A program made the position numbers and the translations under genes. A stretch of 64,000 nt of DNA, taken from the NCBI RefSeq assembly GCF_900108245.1, contig NZ_FNUY01000003.1, forward strand, positions 186,001 through 250,000, in the 5' to 3' direction. Shown piece after piece: positions 9,577-20,288 of this stretch. Origin of the DNA: Allobosea lathyri. GTDB taxonomy: Bacteria; Pseudomonadota; Alphaproteobacteria; Rhizobiales; Beijerinckiaceae. Under the pieces are notes generated by a model. That model was not told where the DNA came from and did no database searches. It saw only the letters and a list, made by a program, of their open reading frames with translations. Position 1 is the first letter of the stretch; each line of letters opens with the position of its first letter.

Positions 9577-9930
9577 TCAGGCGGGATAGCCGAATTTCGA
9601 CTTCGTCGAGCGGATCTGGCCGATCGCGCCGCTTTCGTTGCCGGCGGCGCAGGTCCTGCGGGCATTGGCGATCTCGGCGCTGACGCGACCATGCACGCCC
9701 TTGGTGGTGTGTCCGCTCGCGAGATCATTGTCCATGACCGCCTGGAAGCGCTCGACTTCGCCGGAGCAGCCTGTGCCCGTGGGCAGGTGGAAGGTGCTCG
9801 GCGTGACGCCGGGGACGGTATAATCCTGCGGCGCGGGGGCCGGAGCGGGGGCGGAACCGGAGCCGGCCGTCTGGCAGGCGGCCAGGGCAAATGCGGCGAA
9901 GGTCAAAGCGAGGGTCGTGCTGGCGCGCAT
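9577..9930 (-). CDS. Small predicted lipoprotein
   Basis: A 117-aa protein with a lipoprotein signal peptide: hydrophobic TLALTFAAFAL followed by a lipobox ALAAC, so the mature protein would begin at Cys19 and be membrane-anchored. A Pro/Ala-rich linker (APAPAPAP) separates the anchor from a small domain with two further cysteines. I do not recognise the family. It stands alone downstream of a DUF1275 gene on the same strand. Confidence 0.75.
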   Translation of the reverse strand: MRASTTLALTFAAFALAACQTAGSGSAPAPAPAPQDYTVPGVTPSTFHLPTGTGCSGEVERFQAVMDNDLASGHTTKGVHGRVSAEIANARRTCAAGNESGAIGQIRSTKSKFGYPA

Positions 9931-10015
9931 CGCGGCAGGCTCCGGCAGGTGGCAATGGCGCCACCATGGCTGATTCCGCGGGCGGTTCCAATGCGGGCGG
10001 TGGGGTCGCCATTTT

Positions 10016-10657
10016 CTATTCGGCCACGGGCAGGAATACGGTGACGATGGTCAGCAGTGCCGCCAGCAGCGCCGCGCCCCAGATCGCGTGCAGGCCGACT
10101 GCCTGATGGGCAAGCGCGCCGGCGACGGCGCCCAGAACAAGGCCCAGCCACAAAGTCAGATGCCGGTTCCACGGGCCGGTCTTGGCGCCGACCAGCGAGC
10201 CCGCGATGCGCTGGCCGACCTTGACCAGGGTTCCGGTCATGTAGGTCAGGCCGATCGTCGTCTCGCCATTGCGCTGGAAGATGGCGTTCTCCGCGCCCAT
10301 CGCCAATACGAGGCCGGCGATGGCCAGATTGGGAGAACCCATGGTGTAGGCAAGAGCCGCCGCCGCGAGGCAGAGCGTGACCCAGGCCAGCACCGCCGCA
10401 CGCGACGATGCCGGGGCCAAATGGCCGACCAGGGCGCCCAGCACGACGCCGATGACGAAGAGCAGGATGACGCCGGCGGCCGTCGCTATGCCCTCGGCAT
10501 GGCCGGTCGCGAGCTCGATGCCGAGCCTTGTCGAGTTGCCGGTCATGAAGGAGACGAAGAAGCCGCCCAGCGTGATGAAGCCGATGGCGTCGACATAGCC
10601 GGCCAGGCAGGACAGGCAGATCGCCAGGGCGACGACGCGGCGCTGATATTCGGTCAT
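10016..10657 (-). CDS. DUF1275 (YoaK-like) membrane protein
   Basis: A 213-aa protein with about six hydrophobic helices, matching the DUF1275/YoaK family. Landmarks are CLAGYVDAIGFITLGGFFVSFMTGNSTRLG in the first helices and the central FLT/GLTYMTGTLVKVG segment. ATG 10657 is preferred to an upstream in-frame ATG at 10753, since the family begins just before the first helix. The function of the family is not established; a transport role is guessed from topology only. Confidence 0.88.
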   Translation of the reverse strand: MTEYQRRVVALAICLSCLAGYVDAIGFITLGGFFVSFMTGNSTRLGIELATGHAEGIATAAGVILLFVIGVVLGALVGHLAPASSRAAVLAWVTLCLAAAALAYTMGSPNLAIAGLVLAMGAENAIFQRNGETTIGLTYMTGTLVKVGQRIAGSLVGAKTGPWNRHLTLWLGLVLGAVAGALAHQAVGLHAIWGAALLAALLTIVTVFLPVAE

Positions 10658-10815
10658 GGCTGCAGGGCTCCGGGGCTCCCAAGGCGCTTCACGGCTTGGG
10701 CCGATTCTGCCGGCCCCTGCAACTGCTACGGCTGGCTGCCATGCATGCGACATTTTCCGGGGGGAGTGTTCGCGGTGACGAGACCATTCCCATCCTCTGT
10801 CGACATGGACATGGC

Positions 10816-11298
10816 ATGCCCGAGCAGACCCAGATCGAACTCGCCGTCTTTGCCGATTACTTCCAGTTCTACCTGCATGACGAGGTCGAGAACGAGGATT
10901 TCGGCGCGCTCTGGAGCGATGAGGCGGTCGAGCGCCTGCTGGCCGTCGCCAGCCACAGTGTCGGCATCGGCACGATGCGCAATGTCAGCGTGCCCGTCGT
11001 GATTTCCGTTCACGCGCAGGCGCCGGCTGCGGATTTCGACGAATGGGACATGGTCAACGAGTGTTCGATCTCGATCCGCTCGGGTCGCATCGCCGTGTCG
11101 GGCTGCACCGATTACCTGCCCGATGCACGGCGCATCGCGGTTGCGCCCGGATCCTATCGTGTGCGGGTGTCCTATTCCGGCCTCGACCATGTCGGCGCCG
11201 ACGGGATCGAGGGCGACGACTTCTACCGTGTGCAGCTCTGGCCGCAGGCTCCGGGAACTCTCAGCGTGGTGAAAGCGCGGGAGGCGCTGTCGCGCTGA
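10816..11298 (+). CDS. Hypothetical protein
   Basis: A 160-aa soluble acidic protein beginning MPEQTQIELAVFADYFQFYLHDE. I do not recognise a named family, but the body reads as a beta-rich domain with paired segments ending in a Trp-Pro turn. In-frame ATGs at 10741 and 10696 would extend the N terminus; none has a strong ribosome site, so the start is uncertain. It is divergent from the DUF1275 gene and 64 bp upstream of the leuA leader. Confidence 0.7.
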   Translation: MPEQTQIELAVFADYFQFYLHDEVENEDFGALWSDEAVERLLAVASHSVGIGTMRNVSVPVVISVHAQAPAADFDEWDMVNECSISIRSGRIAVSGCTDYLPDARRIAVAPGSYRVRVSYSGLDHVGADGIEGDDFYRVQLWPQAPGTLSVVKAREALSR

Positions 11299-11362
11299 TC
11301 ATGGCTTGCATCTTCGCGGTGCAGTCAGCTACATATCGTTCAATCGAACGAGGAACCGCTTC

Positions 11363-11473
11363 GTGGCCGCATTCGCCACCCATGCCCTGAGCCAGAACCG
11401 CGCCGCTGCGCGGGCTGCAGGCATGCGCGCTCCCCTCGGCCTTGGTCTGCTTCTTCTCCTTAGCCGCCCCTGA
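11363..11473 (+). CDS. Leucine-rich leader peptide of leuA
   Basis: A 36-codon ORF starts at GTG 11363 behind an AGGAA ribosome site and ends at TGA 11471-11473. Codons 29-33 (11447-11461) are five consecutive leucines (CTG CTT CTT CTC CTT), and two more Leu lie at 25 and 27. An internal ATG at 11423 is an alternative start. Known amino-acid attenuation leaders have exactly this arrangement upstream of the pathway gene they control, here leuA 113 bp further on. Ribosome stalling at the Leu run under leucine shortage would favour expression; that is inference. Confidence 0.78.
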   Translation: MAAFATHALSQNRAAARAAGMRAPLGLGLLLLLSRP

Positions 11474-11509
11474 GGGCCGGCCGGGCATGCATGCCTGGGC
11501 GCTCAGGGG
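11417..11509 (+). promoter_or_regulatory. leuA attenuator-like alternative RNA pairings
   Basis: CCCCTGAG (11467-11474) pairs with CTCAGGGG (11502-11509), enclosing an inner GGGCATGC/GCATGCC stem. A competing helix pairs CAGGCATGC (11418-11426, just before the Leu codons) with GCATGCCTG (11489-11497). The two structures are mutually exclusive and the leader stop codon lies inside the 3' stem. There is no T-run after the 3' hairpin, so it may act through Rho, pausing or access to translation rather than as a classical terminator. Confidence 0.6.
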
Positions 11510-11586
11510 AGTGACGAGAAACGCCTTCAGACAATCGAGCGCCTGAGCTTCACAGATAGCCGCGCGACCTATCCGGGATCACGACC

Positions 11587-13146
<1,560 letters not shown>

Positions 13147-13174
13147 AAGCTACAGCCCCTTCGCAAACAAGGCG

Positions 13175-13282
13175 CCGTCATTCCGGGCGCAGCGAAGCGG
13201 AGACCCGGAATCCATCGTAGAGCGTATCGCCTTACGATGGATTCCGGATCGACGCGGCTTCGCCGCTTGTCCGGAATGACGG
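13175..13282. repeat. Intergenic palindromic element
   Basis: Arms 13175-13223 and 13234-13282 (starting CCGTCATTCCGGGCGCAGCG and mirrored) fold back over a short loop, between the converging leuA and lrp-type genes. A frequent alphaproteobacterial intergenic repeat type; it may serve as a shared terminator. Confidence 0.8.
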
Positions 13283-13320
13283 TGCATTCCTTCCAGTTGG
13301 CGCCGAAATCGAGTGGGCCC

Positions 13321-13803
13321 TCAAACCGGCCAGCCCTTGTCTTCCTTGATCGTCGCCAGCACGAAGGAGGAGCGCATGTCCGCGACACCGGGCAGGGTGA
13401 GCAGGCGCTGCATCGCGAACTCGCCGTAAGCCTCGATGTCCTTTGCGACGATGTGCAGCAACAGGTCGCACTCGCCGGTCATCGCCTGGCAGGACACCAC
13501 CTCGTCGAAGGATTTGAGCTTGTCGAGCAGCCGGGTGCGCCAGTCGGGGTCCGATTGCGACAGCTTGACGAAGGCATAGGCCTCGACGCCATGGCCGAGC
13601 GCGCGGCGATCGATCCGCGCCCGATAGCCGGCGACGACGCCGTCCTGCTCCAGCGCCTTGAGCCGGCGCAGGCAGGGCGAGGCGGCCATGCCGATCTCAT
13701 CGGCCAGCGCCGCGTTGGTGATGCGTCCATCGCGCTGGATGGCGCGCAGGATGCGGCGATCCGTATCGTCCAATCGCGAGGGTGAGAGGTTAGGGTGGGG
13801 CAT
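13321..13803 (-). CDS. Lrp/AsnC family transcriptional regulator
   Basis: A 160-aa regulator. An N-terminal winged helix (LDDTDRRILRAIQRDGRITNAALADEIGMA then CLRRLKALE) is followed by the RAM/AsnC ligand domain (CQAMTGECDLLLHIVAKDIEAY). ATG 13803 is chosen because AAAGGG sits upstream; a GTG at 13821 would add six residues. It is divergent from phhA with 124 bp between them, the usual arrangement of PhhR/BkdR-like local regulators, so it probably senses phenylalanine or tyrosine. The ligand is inference. Confidence 0.9.
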   Translation of the reverse strand: MPHPNLSPSRLDDTDRRILRAIQRDGRITNAALADEIGMAASPCLRRLKALEQDGVVAGYRARIDRRALGHGVEAYAFVKLSQSDPDWRTRLLDKLKSFDEVVSCQAMTGECDLLLHIVAKDIEAYGEFAMQRLLTLPGVADMRSSFVLATIKEDKGWPV

Positions 13804-13927
13804 GATCTGACCCTTTGACACGTAATCAGGTCATACCCTGCCGATTGTCGAGCCTCACGGCAAGAGATGGGCAGGACATGACCGCGCCTTCGATGGATCA
13901 TTCCCGTGAGATAGCGGGAGGCGCGCC

Positions 13928-14803
13928 ATGACGTCCGATCCTTTCATCCGCTCCGGCCTGAAGCCGCATGAGATTCCGGTGGACTTCGTCGTCGACCAGA
14001 AGCTTTCGGTCTATTCACCTGATGATCACGAAACATGGTCCCGGCTGCACCGACGCCAGGCAGAATTGCTGCGGGGCCGTGTCTGCGACGAGTTCTTCAC
14101 GGGGCTGGAGGCGCTCGGCATCACGCCGGACGGCATCCCGGACTTCCGCGCGATCAATCGCGTGCTGAAGCCGGCGACAGGCTGGGAGGTCGTAGCCGTG
14201 CCCGGTCTGGTGCCGGACCGCGTCTTCTTCACGCATCTGGCCGGGCGGCGGTTTCCGGCGGGGTTCTGGATCAGGCGGCCAGACGAGTTCGATTATATCG
14301 AGGAGCCGGACGTCTTCCACGATGTCTTCGGCCATGTGCCCCTGCTGATGAACCCGGCCTATGCAGATTTCGTCGCGGCCTATGGTGAGGCCGGGCTTCG
14401 GCTGAGCGAGCCCGAGGATCTGGCCAGGCTGGCGCGGCTCTATTGGTACAGCGTCGAGTTCGGGCTGGTCGAAACCGATGCGGGCTTGCGGATTTTCGGT
14501 GCCGGGATCGCCTCTTCGCCCGGCGAGACCCGTTTTGCGCTGGAAAGCGCCTCGCCTCACCGCATCGGCTTCGACACGATTCGCGTGATGCGGACGCGCT
14601 ACCGCATCGACGACTACCAGCAGAGCTATTTCGTGCTGCCCGGCTTCGAGGCGATGCCGTCGCTCGACGAAACCACGCTGCATTCGGCGATGGCGCAGGC
14701 CAGGCCTCGGGCCGATATCGATCCCTCCGTGGTGCTACCGTGCGACCGGCTTTTCCAGCGCGGCGACGGCAGCCATCACGACTCCACTCAAATCGCCTCC
14801 TGA
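13928..14803 (+). CDS. phhA: Phenylalanine-4-hydroxylase
   Basis: A 291-aa tetrahydropterin- and iron-dependent monooxygenase converting phenylalanine to tyrosine. The iron ligands are visible: His131 and His136 in HDVFGHVP and Glu177 in YWYSVEFGL. The length matches the bacterial monomeric form, which lacks the N-terminal ACT domain of animal enzymes. It is transcribed divergently from an Lrp-type regulator. No pterin recycling gene (phhB) is adjacent. Confidence 0.95.
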   Translation: MTSDPFIRSGLKPHEIPVDFVVDQKLSVYSPDDHETWSRLHRRQAELLRGRVCDEFFTGLEALGITPDGIPDFRAINRVLKPATGWEVVAVPGLVPDRVFFTHLAGRRFPAGFWIRRPDEFDYIEEPDVFHDVFGHVPLLMNPAYADFVAAYGEAGLRLSEPEDLARLARLYWYSVEFGLVETDAGLRIFGAGIASSPGETRFALESASPHRIGFDTIRVMRTRYRIDDYQQSYFVLPGFEAMPSLDETTLHSAMAQARPRADIDPSVVLPCDRLFQRGDGSHHDSTQIAS

Positions 14804-14936
14804 GGACGCAGAAGGCCCGGTTTTCCCCTGAAATCGCACGTCGCAGGCCGTGCGCGGCTTGGCGCGGGCGCGATCTTTGCCTGTACTCGCGCGGGGCGCG
14901 GGCCGAGGGGGAATGCGCCAGCTGGAGAGCGCTGCG

Positions 14937-16208
14937 ATGGGGTATTTCCCGAACTGGACCTTGAAGACCTCGGGCGTGGTGATGCCGGACGAGCGGCTGC
15001 CGGCGGCGCAGACCTTCATTGCCGGCCTGCAGCATGTCGTGGCGATGTTCGGCTCGACCGCGCTGGCGCCGATCATCATGGGGTTCGACCCCAATGTCTC
15101 GATCTTCTTCTCCGGCGTCGCGACACTGCTCTTCTTCGTCATCACGCGCGGACAGCTGCCGAGTTATCTCGGTTCGTCCTTCGCCTTCATCGGTGTGGTG
15201 ATCGCCGCCAGCGGCTATAGCGGCACGGGCCCCAACCTCAACATTGCCGTGGCGCTCGGCGGCATCATCGCCTGCGGCGCGCTCTATGCCGCGATCGGCG
15301 TTCTCGTGCAGGCGATCGGCACGGCCTGGATCGAGAAACTGCTACCGCCGGTGGTGACCGGTGCGGTCGTCGCCGCGATCGGGCTCAACCTCACCTCGGT
15401 CGCGATGAACATGATCTCGGCCAGCCCCTACACCAAATGGATTGCCCTGTTCACCGTGGTCGCGGTCGCGGTCGTCGCCGTCTATGGCCGCGGGCTGGCC
15501 CAGCGACTGCCGGTGCTGATCGGCGGGCTTGCGACCTATCTGCTCTATGCCGCGACGGCGCCGACCTTCGGGGCGCCTCCGGTCGATTTCACGCGCGTCG
15601 CTGCTGCGGCCTGGTTTGGCCTGCCCAATTTCGTCGCGCCGGTCTTCGACTTCAAGGCGATGGCGCTCATCGCGCCTGTGGCGATCATTCTGGTCGCGGA
15701 GAATCTCGGGCACATCAAGGGCATCGCGGTGATGACCGGGCGCAATTTCGATCCTCTGATCGGTCGCGGCTTCATCGCCGATGGCGTCGCCACCATGATC
15801 GCGGGCTCCGGCGGCGGCACCGGCGTCACCACCTACGCCGAGAATATGGGCGTGATGGCGGTGACGCGGGTCTATTCGACGCTGGTCTTCGTCGCTGCCG
15901 GCATCATCGCGCTGGCCCTGGGGTTCTCGCCGAAATTCGGAGCGGTGATCGGCACGATCCCCGTGGCGGTACTCGGCGGGCTTGCGGTCGTCGTCTTCGG
16001 CCTCATCGCTGCGACTGCCGGCCGCATCTGGGTGGAGAACAAGGTCGACTTCTCGGAGCCGAAGAATCTTCTGACCGTGGCGACGGCCTTGATTCTCGGA
16101 GCTGGCGATCTCAAACTGCCGGTCTTCGGCTTCGAGCTGGGTGGAATCGGCACTGCGACCTTCGGGGCGATTGCGCTTTATCACCTGCTGAATCGCAAGC
16201 CGGCCTGA
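14937..16208 (+). CDS. Nucleobase:cation symporter-2 family permease (uracil/xanthine type)
   Basis: A 423-aa inner-membrane permease with about twelve hydrophobic segments. Family landmarks are TFIAGLQHVVAMFGSTALAPIIMGF near the N terminus, AENLGHIKGIAVMTGRNFDP and the central GSGGGTGVTTYAENMGVMAVTRVYS segment, typical of the UraA/PyrP/RutG group rather than xanthine carriers. ATG 14937 is chosen because GGAGAG lies eight bases upstream and an earlier ATG (14850) adds an Arg-rich tail. Uracil is the likeliest substrate. Confidence 0.9.
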   Translation: MGYFPNWTLKTSGVVMPDERLPAAQTFIAGLQHVVAMFGSTALAPIIMGFDPNVSIFFSGVATLLFFVITRGQLPSYLGSSFAFIGVVIAASGYSGTGPNLNIAVALGGIIACGALYAAIGVLVQAIGTAWIEKLLPPVVTGAVVAAIGLNLTSVAMNMISASPYTKWIALFTVVAVAVVAVYGRGLAQRLPVLIGGLATYLLYAATAPTFGAPPVDFTRVAAAAWFGLPNFVAPVFDFKAMALIAPVAIILVAENLGHIKGIAVMTGRNFDPLIGRGFIADGVATMIAGSGGGTGVTTYAENMGVMAVTRVYSTLVFVAAGIIALALGFSPKFGAVIGTIPVAVLGGLAVVVFGLIAATAGRIWVENKVDFSEPKNLLTVATALILGAGDLKLPVFGFELGGIGTATFGAIALYHLLNRKPA

Positions 16209-16350
16209 GTTTTACGCAGCTCGCCGAATTCATTTCGGCGAGCATGCATATTTCTGTCGCATATGGGTGGACAGGGGCGGGGGGCTTTGCTACATCGCCG
16301 ACCTGCCTGACGCGGCCTCGGCCGCTGACCGGCGACGCTTCGTGGCGTAT

Positions 16351-16426
<76 letters not shown>

Positions 16427-16453
16427 CGGATTTCAATAGTTTTGAAAGTTTCG

Positions 16454-16485
16454 AGAGCGTCCTTTGGGGCGCTCTTTGCGTTTTT
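16454..16485 (+). terminator. Rho-independent terminator after tRNA-Lys
   Basis: AGAGCGTCC and GGGCGCTCT form a stem (with one G-U pair) around TTTG, followed by TTGCGTTTTT. Position and orientation fit the end of the tRNA transcript. Confidence 0.75.
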
Positions 16486-16673
16486 ACTATCCGCATGCTG
16501 TCCACGGTTCGGGGCCGCCCGGGAGCTCGGGGACCGTGACGGAAGTGGAGAGCGGCGCAGACGTGGCAATAGCTTGGCGCTACGAGCTCCCGCTCTCCGT
16601 CGATCACCCCTGGCAAAGGCGTTGCAGGCCAGAAGCGACCGCGACAGGAGCGGCGGGCTTTTCGCAAGCGGTG

Positions 16674-19052
16674 TCAGGAGGGGCCGTTTCGGTCGGATCC
16701 GATCTGTCCCGACTGAATGGCTCGCCAGACCGCCAGAGGAGTAGCGGGCATGTCGAGATGCGTGATGCCATAGGGCGTGAGGGCGTCGACGACCGCGTTC
16801 ATCACCGAGGGCAGGGAGCCGGCGCAGCCCGCTTCGCCGCAACCTTTGGCGCCCACCCGATTATTCAGCGTCGGCACGCCCTGGCTCACGAATGAGAAGA
16901 AGGGCACATCCGCCGCCCGGGGCAATGCATAGTCCATGTAAGAGCCTGTGATCAGCTGGCCGCTGTCGTCATAGACGGTCCGCTCGAACAGGGCCTGGCC
17001 TATGCCCTGAACGACGCCGCCATGGAGTTGCCCCTCGACAATCATCGGGTTCACGACTGTTCCGAAGTCGTTGACCATGACATAGCGCGCGACCTCGACA
17101 TGTCCGGTCTCCGGGTCGATCTCGACCTCGGCGACATGACAGCCATTGGGATAGGCCGAAGGCGCAGATTTGAGGACATGATCCACGTCGAGCGACTGCG
17201 GTAGGCCCAAAGCGACCGCGGCCCCGGCGTGCAGCCTTGCCGCTATGTCCATGATGCCGATCGAACGGTCGGTGCCGAACACGGTGAACTGACCGGCAGC
17301 GAACGCGATATCGGCGACATTGGCCTCCAGGAAATGGCCGGCGAGCAGCTTCCCCTTTTCTATGACCAACTCGCTCGCCTCGATAATCGCCGAGCCGCTC
17401 GCCATGAGCGATTTCGAGCCGCCGGTACCTCCGCCCGCAATCAGTCGATCACTGTCGCCCTGCATGAGCTTGATCCGCTCGAAGGGCACGCCGAGCTGGC
17501 TGGTCAGGAGCTGGGCGAAAGGCGTCCAATGTCCCTGGCCGTAATCCAGCGTGCCGGTGACGATGCTCACGCTCCCGTCCGGCTCAAAATGGATTCCACC
17601 CATTTCATTGCTCGGTGGCGCCGTGACCTCGAGATAGCAGCCGATACCGCGCCCACGAAGCAACCCCGCCTTCCGGCTCTTCCGCAGTCGCCCGGCATAT
17701 CCCTTCCAATCCGACGTCTCGAGCGCCCGCTCGAAAAGCGCTGGGAAATCACCGCTGTCATAGACCGTTCCCATCGGCGTCGCCCAAGGCAGCTTCGCGG
17801 GCGGGATCAGATTGCGCCGCCTCAGACTCGCCTTGTCGATCCCCATGTCGCGGGCTGCGGTATCGATCAGCCGTTCCATGAAGTAGTTGCCTTCCGGGCG
17901 ACCCGCGCCGCGATAGGCGCCGATCGGCGGCGTATTCGTCACCGCGCAGCGCGTCTGGATCTCGACAAGCGGCGTCCGGTACATGCCGACGGAGTTTTTC
18001 CCGACATTCATCGTCGGCATCATCGCCCCGACGGGGGTGAGGTAAGCACCCATATTCGCCACGCCGGTGAAGCGCGTGGCGAGGAAGCGACCGCGAGCGT
18101 CCAAGGCCAATTCGGCGTCGAAGACCATGTCACGGCCATGGTGATCCGAGACGAAGCTCTCCGACCGTTGATCGGTCCATTTGACCGGCCGCTTCAACAT
18201 GCGGGCCGCATGGAGGAGGACGACGTATTCGGGAAACACGGCGGCCTTCATGCCGAACGAGCCGCCGACATGGCCGGTGACCAAGCGCATATGGGTAGGC
18301 TTCACGCCCATGGCTGCGGCCAGGTTGTTTCGCATGCCGAAGGCGCCCTGGCTCGGGGCGTGCAGCGTGTACCGCTTCGACTTGCCGTCGAAGCTCGCAA
18401 TGGCCGCACGCGGCTCGATCGGGTTAACGACGACACGGTTGTTGACGATGCGCAATCGTGCGGTGTGCGCGGCTTGCGCAAAGGCGGCGGCGACCTTCTT
18501 GTTATCCCCGAACTGGAAATCGACAATCAGATTGCCGGCGACATCGTCATAGAGTTGCGGAGCACCGGCGCTTAGAGCCGCCTCGGCATCCGTGACAGCG
18601 GGCAAGACACCGATGTCGAGCCTGACCGCCTCCGCGGCATTCCGGGCCTGATCGGCAGTGCGGGCGACGACCACCGCGACGGGGTCGCCAACGAAGCGGA
18701 CCTTGTCGGCCGCCAGCGCCGCCCGCCGGGGCTTTCTCATCGACGCGCCATTGCGGCCTGGCACATCGATCGGCGTCAGGATGGCGTTGTAGCCGTGGCC
18801 GTTCAGGTCCGCCGCAGTGTAGATCGCGACGACGCCCTTCATCGACCGCGCCTCCGCTGCATCTATGGCCCGTAGAGTGCCATGCGCATGAGGGCTGCGG
18901 ACGAAAGCCGCGAAGAGCTGTCGCTCGACGCTCAGATCGTCGGTGTAGCCTCCGTGCCCTTGCACGAGGATCGCGTCCTCTTTGCGCGGCACAGGCTGAC
19001 CTATCTCGACCGACGCCACGGGATCGCTGCCAGGGGAAACGCGAGAATTCAT
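16674..19052 (-). CDS. Molybdenum hydroxylase large subunit (xanthine/CO dehydrogenase family)
   Basis: A 792-aa protein of the xanthine dehydrogenase/aldehyde oxidase superfamily that binds the molybdopterin cofactor. It opens with IGQPVPRKEDAILVQGHGGYTDD, as CoxL-type subunits do. It shows GAYRGAGRPEG where true CO dehydrogenases carry AYRCSFR, so it is the form II type and probably not a CO oxidiser. The active-site glutamate motif KGCGEAGCAG is near the C terminus. Its usual partners, the 2Fe-2S and FAD subunits, are not in this window, which is unusual. It is divergent from the TIM-barrel/cupin gene (198-bp gap). Confidence 0.9.
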   Translation of the reverse strand: MNSRVSPGSDPVASVEIGQPVPRKEDAILVQGHGGYTDDLSVERQLFAAFVRSPHAHGTLRAIDAAEARSMKGVVAIYTAADLNGHGYNAILTPIDVPGRNGASMRKPRRAALAADKVRFVGDPVAVVVARTADQARNAAEAVRLDIGVLPAVTDAEAALSAGAPQLYDDVAGNLIVDFQFGDNKKVAAAFAQAAHTARLRIVNNRVVVNPIEPRAAIASFDGKSKRYTLHAPSQGAFGMRNNLAAAMGVKPTHMRLVTGHVGGSFGMKAAVFPEYVVLLHAARMLKRPVKWTDQRSESFVSDHHGRDMVFDAELALDARGRFLATRFTGVANMGAYLTPVGAMMPTMNVGKNSVGMYRTPLVEIQTRCAVTNTPPIGAYRGAGRPEGNYFMERLIDTAARDMGIDKASLRRRNLIPPAKLPWATPMGTVYDSGDFPALFERALETSDWKGYAGRLRKSRKAGLLRGRGIGCYLEVTAPPSNEMGGIHFEPDGSVSIVTGTLDYGQGHWTPFAQLLTSQLGVPFERIKLMQGDSDRLIAGGGTGGSKSLMASGSAIIEASELVIEKGKLLAGHFLEANVADIAFAAGQFTVFGTDRSIGIMDIAARLHAGAAVALGLPQSLDVDHVLKSAPSAYPNGCHVAEVEIDPETGHVEVARYVMVNDFGTVVNPMIVEGQLHGGVVQGIGQALFERTVYDDSGQLITGSYMDYALPRAADVPFFSFVSQGVPTLNNRVGAKGCGEAGCAGSLPSVMNAVVDALTPYGITHLDMPATPLAVWRAIQSGQIGSDRNGPS

Positions 19053-19250
19053 CGAGGACCTGCCGTTGGCGAACGAAAGAGGGATCGGATCCCTTGATAG
19101 GGCGGGTGTCGGATCGGCTCAACGAGCGCCAAATGCAGTTCCGCCAAGCGCCCAGCGGTTGCGAAACTCACAGACTGAGCCAGCATACTCGCAATGGCAT
19201 GGCGGTTCATTGTCCCGCAGCCGGATGAACGGAACGGAACAGGTGTCCTG

Positions 19251-20288
19251 ATGGGCCTTCGCTTCATTTTCATGCTCACACGCAACGACCGGACGGTCAG
19301 CGATGCGATGGAGCAGCTTCAGACCGCCCTGGCGCTTGGCGTCCGGCATATTGGTTTCAAGGATATCGGCCTGCCACTCGACAAGCTGAAAGCCCTCAAC
19401 ACAGCTATCAAGGCTGGCGGTGCGACCTCGTATCTTGAGGTGGTTTCACTCGATCGCGACAGCGAGGTCGCCTCGGCAAAAGCTGCCGTCGAGATCGGCA
19501 TCGACATTCTGCTCGGTGGGACGAGGGTCGACGACGTGCTGCCGATCATTTCTGGCACCACGATCCAATACTGCCCATTCCCGGGCACGATCTCCGGACA
19601 TCCAAGCGTTCTCGAGGGTAGCATCGACGACATCGTCGCCAGCGCAGAGGCGTTGGCCGCTCGCGACGGCGTGCACGGTCTGGATCTTCTGGCTTATCGC
19701 TCGCATGAGAACGTACCGGCACTGATCGAAGCGGTCTGTTCCGCGGTGTCGAAGCCCGTCTATGTGGCCGGGTCGATCGATACGCCGGGCCGCATCGCAG
19801 CTTTGAAGGAAGCGGGGGCGGCTGGTTTTACGATCGGCACGGCGGCTCTCGACGGAAAATATCCGGCCGAGGGCACGGATGTCCCGAGCCAGCTGTCGAC
19901 GATCATTCGCGATGTCGCGATGCTCAACCGGCACATCTCGCCATTTCACAAGGAAAATCTGACAAGCGCTTTCGGACGATTTTCCGACACCTGGCCGCCG
20001 CAGGTCGCAGCAGGAGTCAACAACCTGCAGATCAAGCTCGCGAAGTTCGAGGGCGAGACCGGCTGGCATTTCAACAGCCACGAGGACGAGGTCTTCTTCG
20101 TTCACAAGGGCCGGCTGCTGATGAAGTTCCGCGACCGGGATGAGGTGATCGAGGAAGGCGAATTCATCGTCGTGCCGCACGGCGTCGAACGTTGTCCAAC
20201 CGCGCTGGAAAAAATCTGCGAGGTCGTCATGCTTGAGATCGGGACGACGAGCCACGACCTTCGGCCCGAAAATGGAAAAGGACTTTGA
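19251..20288 (+). CDS. TIM-barrel protein fused to a cupin domain
   Basis: A 345-aa protein in two parts. Residues about 1-225 read as a (beta/alpha)8 barrel with a HisA/HisF-like phosphate-binding end, VYVAGSIDTPGRIAALKEAGAAGFTIGTA. Residues about 240-335 form a cupin with the pattern WHFNSHEDEVFFVHKGRLLMKF and GEFIVVPHGVERCP, in which the histidines and glutamates of the metal site are mostly kept. ATG 19251 follows GGAACAGG. The catalytic role is unknown; divergence from the molybdenum hydroxylase suggests a shared degradative pathway. The fusion is in one uninterrupted frame. Confidence 0.75.
   Translation: MGLRFIFMLTRNDRTVSDAMEQLQTALALGVRHIGFKDIGLPLDKLKALNTAIKAGGATSYLEVVSLDRDSEVASAKAAVEIGIDILLGGTRVDDVLPIISGTTIQYCPFPGTISGHPSVLEGSIDDIVASAEALAARDGVHGLDLLAYRSHENVPALIEAVCSAVSKPVYVAGSIDTPGRIAALKEAGAAGFTIGTAALDGKYPAEGTDVPSQLSTIIRDVAMLNRHISPFHKENLTSAFGRFSDTWPPQVAAGVNNLQIKLAKFEGETGWHFNSHEDEVFFVHKGRLLMKFRDRDEVIEEGEFIVVPHGVERCPTALEKICEVVMLEIGTTSHDLRPENGKGL

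Noticed and set aside
19134..19160. AACG-N13-GTTCC before the molybdenum hydroxylase
   Set aside because: Spacer too short for an EcfG-type promoter.
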